A model generated the notes under the pieces. That model worked only from the letters and a program-made list of their open reading frames with translations, made no database searches and had not been told where the DNA came from. A DNA stretch of 64,000 nucleotides from Aldehydirespirator sp965220645 (GTDB taxonomy: Bacteria; Actinomycetota; Acidimicrobiia; Acidimicrobiales; Aldehydirespiratoraceae): the NCBI GenBank assembly GCA_965220645.1, contig OZ244836.1:3472001-3536000 (forward strand), written 5' to 3'. The position numbers and the translations under genes are program-made. Positions 58,390 through 64,000 of the stretch are shown here, one piece after another. The number at the start of each line of letters is the position of its first letter. Positions within the stretch are counted from its first letter, which is position 1.

Positions 58390-59517
58390 CTAGAGCTTGG
58401 TCGTGATCTCGTCGAACTCGGGGTGGTTGAACGGGATGTCCGCAATCACCTGGTCGATGTTGTCGGCCGTGGCCATGACCTGCTCGATTCCCACCTCGAA
58501 GGTCGGCGTGCCGCCCTCGAGCGCCTTGCGCAGCTCGAGCGTCGGCAACCGGCCCAGGTCCGCGGGCGAGAAGTACCGGGTGCCCGCCAGATACGGGGTG
58601 CCGAACCAGTCCAGCAGCGGCTCATCGATGTCCGAGGTGAGGTGGATGACGTTCTCGATCCCGTTCGTCTGGAGGAACGTACAGATCCCGCCGGCCATGA
58701 CGGCTGCGTAGTCGATGATGATCGAGGCATCCGGATTGGCCTGGAGTCCCGTCTCCACAATCTGAACCGCGGCGGCAGGATCGAAGAATCCCTGCTCGCG
58801 CACCACTACCTCCCAGTCGGAGCTGATGACGGCATCAAAGCCCTCGTCGATCTTCTCGGAGAAGCCCTGCCCGACTATGCCCTGGACGACGATGATCTGT
58901 CCTGGTTCGGTGTTCTCCATGACCCAGTTGGCGAGGAGCCTTCCGCCGGTGGCGGAGTCGATGTTGGCCACCGACACGAACTCCTCGTCTCCGGGGCTCG
59001 GGCCAGGCCAGACACAGTTCGCCACCGGGACTCCCTGGGCATTCGCAGTCGCAGCCGCGCCGACCACCGCCTGGTAGTCGACGGGCAGCACAACCAGACC
59101 ATCGACGCCTTGGGCGAGCATCGACTCCATGTCCGAGACCTGCTTGGCCACATCGAAGTTCGCGTTGGTGGACGTGAACTCGTACCCGGTGCCCTCGAGA
59201 GCCTTCAGGACCCCGGCAGCCAAGTACTGCGTGTAGGGCACGAGGACGTTCAGCGAAAGACCGATCGTCTTGCCGGTGCCAACGAGTTCGGCTTCAGTCG
59301 TGGTGGGCGCCGCCGTAGTCGTGGGCGCGGCCGTCGTGGCGGGGGCCGCAGTGGTGGCCGGCGTGGCCGTGCCAGCGTCGTCTCCGCAGGCCGCCAGCAG
59401 CGCCGCGGCACCGCCTGCGACGATGAAGCTCCTCCTTGATGGAGTCCAGAGTGGTGATCGGACGGTCTCGTTCGCTTCAGGATCAATCGATAGTCTCATG
59501 GGCTTCTCCACGGTCAT
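58390..59517 (-). CDS. sugar-type ABC substrate-binding lipoprotein (Tat-type signal)
   Basis: From ATG 59517 this gives 375 residues. The N-terminus has a twin-arginine-like stretch (TPSRRSFIVAGGAAALLAAC) ending in a lipobox Cys, then a Thr/Ala/Pro linker with TTAAPATTAAPTTTAAPTTT. The mature part is a type-1 periplasmic binding fold: SDMESMLAQGVDGLVVLPVD, NIDSATGGRLLANWVMEN and IIIDYAAVMAGGICTFLQTN. It probably serves the RbsC/RbsA-like pair at 46123-48704, with hydantoinase and hydroxylase genes between. Confidence 0.88.
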   Translation of the reverse strand: MTVEKPMRLSIDPEANETVRSPLWTPSRRSFIVAGGAAALLAACGDDAGTATPATTAAPATTAAPTTTAAPTTTEAELVGTGKTIGLSLNVLVPYTQYLAAGVLKALEGTGYEFTSTNANFDVAKQVSDMESMLAQGVDGLVVLPVDYQAVVGAAATANAQGVPVANCVWPGPSPGDEEFVSVANIDSATGGRLLANWVMENTEPGQIIVVQGIVGQGFSEKIDEGFDAVISSDWEVVVREQGFFDPAAAVQIVETGLQANPDASIIIDYAAVMAGGICTFLQTNGIENVIHLTSDIDEPLLDWFGTPYLAGTRYFSPADLGRLPTLELRKALEGGTPTFEVGIEQVMATADNIDQVIADIPFNHPEFDEITTKL

Positions 59518-59676
59518 TGTCTTGTGCTCCTGTTCTGATGATGAGGAACTCAGCCAAGAGTCCCCCGTTGGCATCGGCCTGTGTTGCCCCCTGGCATCGG
59601 CCTATAAGGCCGTCGGCCAGAATAGCACTCTGTCGCGTCGCAACCAGAAGCGAGAGACTCTGTCACGGCAGTTGGC

Positions 59677-59751
59677 GCGGTGGGCTTCGCGGTGGGCTTC
59701 GCGGTGGGCTTCGCGGTGGTCCTGCTGATCACCCGGCTGGCCCGAGACTGA
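59677..59751 (+). pseudogene. DUF368 C-terminal fragment
   Basis: The gap 59518-59931 contains no intact gene. Within it, 25 codons read VGFAVGFAVGFAVVLLITRL then ARD and stop. GFAVVLLxxRLAR is the exact C-terminal ending of the DUF368 protein at 41966, and the GCGGTGGGCTTC codons in front are tandemly repeated three times. It looks like a displaced gene end. The rest of the gap shows nothing recognisable. Confidence 0.55.
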
Positions 59752-59931
59752 GCGAACTGTCGGCGCGAAGACGGAGCGGCTGAGGGCACCCTGACACTCC
59801 GGGCCATGGAAGTTGAGATCCGTCACGCGCCCAGCTTCAGAGTGGTCAAGTGCCTGCTTCGGAGGGGGCGAACAGCTCGAAATGGAGGCCGGAGCCATGA
59901 TGGCTCACTCGATGGGCGTCGAGCCCGGCGG

Positions 59932-60333
59932 TCAGGTTCCTATGACGGTGAGACCGGCGGAGCGGGCGGCTTGGGCTTGGCGCAGGTCGAACGTGAGCAA
60001 CGTGGTGGACTCGCCGGCGCGGCGGGCCGCGGCCACGTGGAGCGCGTCCAGGGAGCGGCAGCGCGTCTGCTCGGCGATGCGGGCGGCTTCGTTGCAGGTG
60101 ACGTGGTCGAGGCTCACCAGCGCGAACGCGTCCAGGTCGGCCTGAACCTGCCGGCGGGCGGTGAGCAGATCGTCTCCCTCCAGCAAGCGGGCCAGGTTTC
60201 GGCGCAGCTCCACCTCGGTCAGGCGCGACGTCACGAGTACGGGGTCGGTGGCCATGAGCTCGTCGGCAACTTCGGAGTCCCGCTCGGCGATGTAGCGCTT
60301 CAACAATGCGCTGGTGTCCACGTAGAGGGTCAT
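59932..60333 (-). CDS. PIN-domain toxin (VapC-like)
   Basis: The 133-residue protein has the PIN catalytic pattern: MTLYVDTSALLKRYIAERDS (first Asp), TSRLTEVELRRNLARL (Glu), CRSLDALHVAAARRAG (Asp) and LLTFDLRQAQAARSAGL (Asp). VapC toxins are Mg-dependent ribonucleases cleaving tRNA or rRNA. The antitoxin gene lies 10 bp upstream on the same strand. Confidence 0.9.
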   Translation of the reverse strand: MTLYVDTSALLKRYIAERDSEVADELMATDPVLVTSRLTEVELRRNLARLLEGDDLLTARRQVQADLDAFALVSLDHVTCNEAARIAEQTRCRSLDALHVAAARRAGESTTLLTFDLRQAQAARSAGLTVIGT

Positions 60334-60343
60334 GTTCGGCCGG

Positions 60344-60598
60344 TCATCCGCGGTCCTCGTCGAGAACGTCGGCCGTGCTCCGGGGCGCGCGGAAGCGCCG
60401 GGCCGGCTGCAGGCGGGTCCGGGAGGCGGGTGTGATCCAGCCCTCCTCGATGCCCCGCTCGATGGTCGATGGACGCTCAAGGCCGACGAGGCGGGCCACG
60501 GGCCTGCCCCGGTCGGTGACCACAATCTGCTCGCCGTTGGCAGCCCGGCTGACGTATTCTGACAGCTTGGCCTTCAGTTCCCGTATCCCGACGGTCAT
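60344..60598 (-). CDS. Phd/YefM-type antitoxin
   Basis: The 84-residue protein starts MTVGIRELKAKLSEYVSRAA and continues GEQIVVTDRGRPVARLVGLE, the Phd/YefM DNA-binding fold, with a basic, Pro/Arg-rich C-terminal tail that binds toxin. It neutralises the PIN toxin 10 bp downstream and would repress the operon. An AT-rich stretch (60599-60630) just upstream probably holds the shared promoter, near a TATTATCGTCTATAGTGA sequence. Confidence 0.9.
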   Translation of the reverse strand: MTVGIRELKAKLSEYVSRAANGEQIVVTDRGRPVARLVGLERPSTIERGIEEGWITPASRTRLQPARRFRAPRSTADVLDEDRG

Positions 60599-60619
60599 GT
60601 AGTCATATTATCGTCTATA

Positions 60620-60907
60620 GTGACTACATCGATCGATGCTGGCCGGCCCGGCGCCCGCCGCGATGGTGTCGCCCGCACGCAGCGGCTGCTGGAGGCCCAG
60701 CATCTCGAGTCGCTGGCTCCCCGGCTCGACTGGCTCGACGGAGCGACGATCTACCGGGACCTCAGGCAGCGCGGGGTGACTGTGCGATCACCGGTCGACG
60801 CCTTGATCGCAGCGGTGGCCATCCGACTCGATCTTCCCGTGCTACACCGCGACCGGGACTTCGGAGCCATCGCCCACTACACGCCGCTGCGGCTGATCGC
60901 GGTCTGA
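60620..60907 (+). pseudogene. N-terminally truncated PIN-domain toxin
   Basis: The 95-codon frame contains only the second half of a VapC protein: LDGATIYRDLRQRGVTVRSP, VDALIAAVAIRLDLPVLHRD and RDFGAIAHYTPLRLIAV, including the later Asp residues. The N-terminal strand with the first catalytic Asp is absent; the first ~25 residues do not look like a PIN start. It diverges from the antitoxin gene. Probably a remnant of a second toxin. Confidence 0.65.
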
Positions 60908-60933
60908 CCCGTCGCGGTCCACGCGGTGGAGGG

Positions 60934-62100
60934 CTAAGCGCGGACGCGGCGACGTTTGCGGGCGGGCAGGGTGATGGAGTCCGAGAACTGGTAGAGCAAT
61001 GCTCCCGCCAGAGTGAGGACGATGACGTAGGCGGCTGCGAGCGCACCCAGGTTGCTCTCGCGGGCGATGCCCAGCTCGGCGATGACGATCGAGAACTCCC
61101 CGTGGGCGATCAGGGCGGCCCCGGCCCGCAGCCGACCGGGCTTGCCGATGCCGGCTCGTGCGGCTGCGATCCAGCCGGAGGCGATCTTGGTGACGACGGT
61201 GACCGCAGCAATGGTGAGCGCGGCGACAGCCACGCCCGGTAGCAGGCTGAGATCTACTTGCAGCCCGAAGAACACGAAGAAGACGGCCGCGAACAGGTTG
61301 CGCAGCGGCAGCAGCAGCCCCCGGGCGTGCGAGACGATGTCGCCCGAAAGCGCCACGCCCACCACGAAGGCACCGACCGCGGTCGAGATGTGGAGCAGTT
61401 CGGCGAGGCCGGCGACAAGCAGGGTGCCGCCCAACAGGGTCAGCAAGAGCGCTTCGCTGGACTGGCTCAAGGCGATGGCGCTGAGCCGGTCGCCCAGCAC
61501 GTAGGCGACGCCGAGCACCCCCAGCACCGCCGCCAGCGAGATCGCGACGGTCACGGTGGTGCTCAGGGCCGAGCCGCCGACGATCAGGCCGGTCACGATC
61601 GGCAGGTACAGCACCATGGCGAGATCCTCGATGACGAGCACGCTGAGGATGACTGAAGTCTCGTGGTTGCCAATCCGGTCGAGGTCGGCCACCAGCTTGG
61701 CCACGATGCCCGACGAGGAGATGTAGGTCACGCCGCCGAGCAGGGCTGCGACGATCGGGTCGAAGCCGAGGATCAGTCCGGCCACGAACCCGGGCAGGAA
61801 GTTCAGGACCACATCGACGATCCCGGCAAGCGTCGACCGGCGCACATTCTCGATCAGTTCGCGGGTCGAGAACTCCAGTCCCAGCATCAACAGCATCAAG
61901 ATGACGCCGATTTCGGCGCCCACCTCTATGAAGTCCTCAGAAGCGTCCATCTCGACGAGGCCGCCCTCGCCGAGGGCCAGCCCGGCGAGCAGATACAGCG
62001 GGAGGGCAGGCAGGCCGATCCGGCGGGCCAGGCGGGCGACGACCGCCAAGGCCAACACGAGCGCACCCAACTCGATGACCAGCAGATCGCCGGTGTGCAT
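60934..62100 (-). CDS. CPA2-type monovalent cation/H+ antiporter (KhtU/KefB-like)
   Basis: The 388-residue membrane protein has about twelve hydrophobic segments and family motifs GLPALPLYLLAGLALGEGGL, GAEIGVILMLLMLGLEFSTR, ALLGGVTYISSSGIVAKLVA, and SVLVIEDLAMVLYLPIVTGL. It ends with a short basic tail and has no RCK domain of its own. The TrkA-C protein encoded 13 bp upstream would gate it, as KhtT does for KhtU. Confidence 0.88.
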   Translation of the reverse strand: MHTGDLLVIELGALVLALAVVARLARRIGLPALPLYLLAGLALGEGGLVEMDASEDFIEVGAEIGVILMLLMLGLEFSTRELIENVRRSTLAGIVDVVLNFLPGFVAGLILGFDPIVAALLGGVTYISSSGIVAKLVADLDRIGNHETSVILSVLVIEDLAMVLYLPIVTGLIVGGSALSTTVTVAISLAAVLGVLGVAYVLGDRLSAIALSQSSEALLLTLLGGTLLVAGLAELLHISTAVGAFVVGVALSGDIVSHARGLLLPLRNLFAAVFFVFFGLQVDLSLLPGVAVAALTIAAVTVVTKIASGWIAAARAGIGKPGRLRAGAALIAHGEFSIVIAELGIARESNLGALAAAYVIVLTLAGALLYQFSDSITLPARKRRRVRA

Positions 62101-62113
62101 CGGCTAGGCCGAT

Positions 62114-62605
62114 CTAGTCTTCAGCACGCCTGAGCAGCCGGGTGGCGGCCTTGACCGCGGAGGGGACGCCCACCACCACTGCGGTGTCGCCGGCTTCGAG
62201 ACGCTCGTTCCCGCCCGGTATGGGGATGGAGCCCGTCTCGCTGACGAGAGCGACCACTCCGGCGCCGGTCTTCGCCCGCAGTTCGGCCTCGGCGAGGGTG
62301 CACCCGGCGAGCGACGATCTGGAATCGATCGTGACCCACGAGATCACAAGGTCCTCCAGGCGGTGCACCGCGTCGTCAAGATGCTCCAACACGGGACTGC
62401 CGCCCAGCAGCTCGCCCAGAGTGTGTCCCTCGTCCTCGCTCAGCTGGATGCTCTCGCAGGCGCGATCGGCGTCCCGCTCGTCGTAGACCACGAGGTCGCG
62501 CCGGCCGGTCTGATGGGCGACCACGCCGACGCAGCGGCCAGCGTCGGTCTGCAAGTCGAAACGAATCCCCACTCCGGGCAGGTCAGTCTCGGTCACCTTC
62601 CTCAC
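62114..62605 (-). CDS. TrkA-C domain regulatory protein (KhtT-like)
   Basis: The 163-residue soluble protein starts at GTG 62605 with GAGGAGGAC upstream. The first ~75 residues form a small N-terminal domain (TETDLPGVGIRFDLQTDAGR). Residues ~80-160 are an RCK_C/TrkA-C domain (SLAGCTLAEAELRAKTGAGV, IPIPGGNERLEAGDTAVVVG). The pair of antiporter plus separate TrkA-C protein matches KhtTU, which exports K+ under nucleotide control. Confidence 0.87.
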   Translation of the reverse strand: MRKVTETDLPGVGIRFDLQTDAGRCVGVVAHQTGRRDLVVYDERDADRACESIQLSEDEGHTLGELLGGSPVLEHLDDAVHRLEDLVISWVTIDSRSSLAGCTLAEAELRAKTGAGVVALVSETGSIPIPGGNERLEAGDTAVVVGVPSAVKAATRLLRRAED

Positions 62606-62665
62606 TGGGTCCTCCTCTCTGAGCCTCGTTCTGGCAGGGACACTAGCTAAAGCGGCCGGTGCCTA

Positions 62666-63155
62666 GGGCTGCCAGCGTCAGGGCTGCCAGCGTCAGGGCT
62701 GCCAGCGTCAGGGCTGCCAGCGTCAGGGCTGCCAGCGTCAGGGCTGCCAGCGTCAGGGCTGCCAGCGTCAGGGCTGCCAGCGTCAGGGCTGCCAGCGTCA
62801 GGGCTGCCAGCGTCAGGGCTGCCAGCGTCAGGGCTGCCAGCGTCAGGGCTGCCAGCGTCAGGGCTGCCAGCGTCAGGGCTGCCAGCGTCAGGGCTGCCAG
62901 CGTCAGGGCTGCCAGCGTCAGGGCTGCCAGCGTCAGGGCTGCCAGCGTCAGGGCTGCCAGCGTCAGGGCTGCCAGCGTCAGGGCTGCCAGCGTCAGGGCT
63001 GCCAGCGTCAGGGCTGCCAGCGTCAGGGCTGCCAGCGTCAGGGCTGCCAGCGTCAGGGCTGCCAGCGTCAGGGCTGCCAGCGTCAGGGCTGCCAGCGTCA
63101 GGGCTGCCAGCGTCAGGGCTGCCAGCGTCAGGGCTGCCAGCGTCAGGGCTGCCAG
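62666..63155 (-). repeat. 15 bp tandem array (32 copies plus a partial) abutting the DUF3179 gene end
   Basis: GGGCTGCCAGCGTCA repeats 32 times without variation from 62666 to 63145, then GGGCTGCCAG continues into coding DNA. On the gene strand the unit is TGACGCTGGCAGCCC; the gene ends TGGCAGCCC-TGA, so its final codons and stop are the first copy. Open frames across it on both strands are artefacts of a unit divisible by three. It fills the 537 bp gap 62606-63142. Confidence 0.96.
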
Positions 63156-64000
63156 AGGAGGGTGTCGGGCATGAACTGGCTCCAGGCGAACCAGAACGAC
63201 TGATGGCCCTCGATCTCGTTGCCGGCCGCATCGGTGGCCCGCACCCCGCCGCCGTCGAGGCGGAGCGTCACCCCGGCTAGCTCCACGCTGCTGCCGGCTT
63301 CGAGGGCGTCCGCGGCGGCTTCGACCGGGAATGCGACCGGGGTGCCGTCGAGGACTACGCCGAAGACCTGGTCGTGGACGCCGAGGGTGGCGTCCATGTC
63401 GCCGATCGGGAAGATGGGTCCGTCGTCGTCACGGCCCCGCAGCGGGTCGAGCGGGTACTGGCGGCCGATCCCGCCGTCCTCGGCGATGATCGTGGTGTCG
63501 GGATGGGCGGCCTTCCACTCTCCCCAGGTGGTGGTGACCACCGTCGCCTGGTTGAGCACCACCCCCTGCTCGCGCAGCGGCCCGGAGACCGCCTCGCCGG
63601 TGAACGTGTCGAACACGGACTTGGTGACGAGGTCGTACATGACCTTGTTGGACCGGGCCAGCAGGCCCGAGGTGCGCAGGACGGGCTGGGTCACGTCTGC
63701 GGGGACGTCGTCGGTGAAATACGCCTGGGCAGAGCCGCACAGCGTGCAGTAGGGCATGCCGATCCTGCGGCCCCCGAGCGTGTCGTTGACCATCTCGTGG
63801 ATCTCCATGATGTGGCGGGGGTAGGCCCGGGCCTCGTCGTTGATGACGACCGCGAACACGATGCCGTCGTCGGAGTACCACGATCCGCCGGCCGCGCCGG
63901 TCACCGCGGGATCGTCCAGCGCGGGGATGCAGCCCGCGGGGCAGCCTCTGGGGTCGCCGAGCGGCCGGTCGTCGATCCGCACTCCGCCCCAGCTCACGAG
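63143..64000 (-). CDS. DUF3179 domain protein (N-terminus off window)
   Basis: The frame is open to the window edge, giving at least 285 residues. It shows the DUF3179 features DGIVFAVVINDEARAYPRHI, MEIHEMVNDTLGGRRIGMPY, CTLCGSAQAYFTD (CxxC-like pair), and LWQP at the end. Family members are usually secreted or membrane-tethered, and their function is unknown. A GTG at 63997 could be a start, but the N-terminal signal region expected is missing, so the gene most likely continues beyond 64000. Confidence 0.82.
   Translation of the reverse strand, partial: LVSWGGVRIDDRPLGDPRGCPAGCIPALDDPAVTGAAGGSWYSDDGIVFAVVINDEARAYPRHIMEIHEMVNDTLGGRRIGMPYCTLCGSAQAYFTDDVPADVTQPVLRTSGLLARSNKVMYDLVTKSVFDTFTGEAVSGPLREQGVVLNQATVVTTTWGEWKAAHPDTTIIAEDGGIGRQYPLDPLRGRDDDGPIFPIGDMDATLGVHDQVFGVVLDGTPVAFPVEAAADALEAGSSVELAGVTLRLDGGGVRATDAAGNEIEGHQSFWFAWSQFMPDTLLWQP

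Noticed and set aside
62659..63231. Collagen-like or repeat protein ORFs (ASVRA and GSPDA repeats) on both strands
   Set aside because: A 15 bp repeat stays open in several frames on both strands; no start signal or unique domain is present apart from the DUF3179 gene end.
1..64000. tRNA or rRNA genes
   Set aside because: No cloverleaf-like or rRNA-like sequence was noticed by eye; a covariance search would be needed to be certain.

Overview
The window is about 69% GC and looks like an actinobacterial chromosome segment. It encodes a WhiB iron-sulfur protein, a TatA, MreB, polyphosphate kinase, a YlbL-type Lon-like protease next to a zincin-like metalloprotease homologue, and a three-gene succinate dehydrogenase with the large flavoprotein. 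The mix fits an uncultured Acidimicrobiia-like lineage, but that placement is inference. No rRNA, tRNA, CRISPR array or transposase was recognised.

Layout. 0-10.7 kb holds housekeeping genes: partial ylbL-like protease, HEAT-repeat protein, moaE/membrane protein/mreB, an SDR, a zincin-like protein, and a tatA-hyp-ppk1-MFS run led by whiB. 10.9-20.8 kb holds a VWA protein and its MoxR-like AAA partner, a PhyH-rhodanese fusion, a MaoC hydratase, and GH1-like and GH2-like proteins that both lack the catalytic nucleophile. 20.9-35.1 kb is the most striking region. It has four Rieske-oxygenase alpha-type genes (two of them without Rieske ligands), a Rieske-FNR-ferredoxin fusion reductase, a GST-like protein, an adenine-deaminase-like enzyme, an XRE-cupin regulator and a complete BMP-type purine-nucleoside ABC transporter. 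This is the gene content of the NdmA-E methylxanthine N-demethylase system of Pseudomonas (NdmC lacks a Rieske centre, NdmD supplies it, NdmE is GST-like), here linked to purine uptake and deamination. Two copies of the palindrome TGATAA-N7-TTATCA precede the transporter/reductase promoter region and the NdmC-like operon.

35.3-42.9 kb holds a PLD-family protein, an AbiEi/DUF559 protein, sdhCAB and a DUF368 membrane protein. 43.2-45.5 kb holds a MetE-like protein, a GntR regulator and an aldehyde dehydrogenase remnant. 46.1-59.5 kb is a second catabolic island: sugar-type ABC transporter parts, a molybdenum hydroxylase (large, small and FAD subunits), ATP-dependent hydantoinase A/B and a creatininase-family amidohydrolase. 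59.7-64 kb holds toxin-antitoxin genes and fragments, a K+/H+ antiporter with its TrkA-C partner, and a DUF3179 protein.

A second theme is DNA architecture. Gene ends and gene junctions carry tandem arrays (15, 35, 70 and 71 bp units). Several copy the stop codon of the adjoining gene. In two operons (sdhC-sdhA and the NdmC-like/NdmA-like pair) the repeat unit is 2 mod 3 long, so every copy is a tiny ORF joined to the next by an ATGA overlap. A dispersed ~45 bp repeat and a family of hairpins occupy other intergenic gaps.
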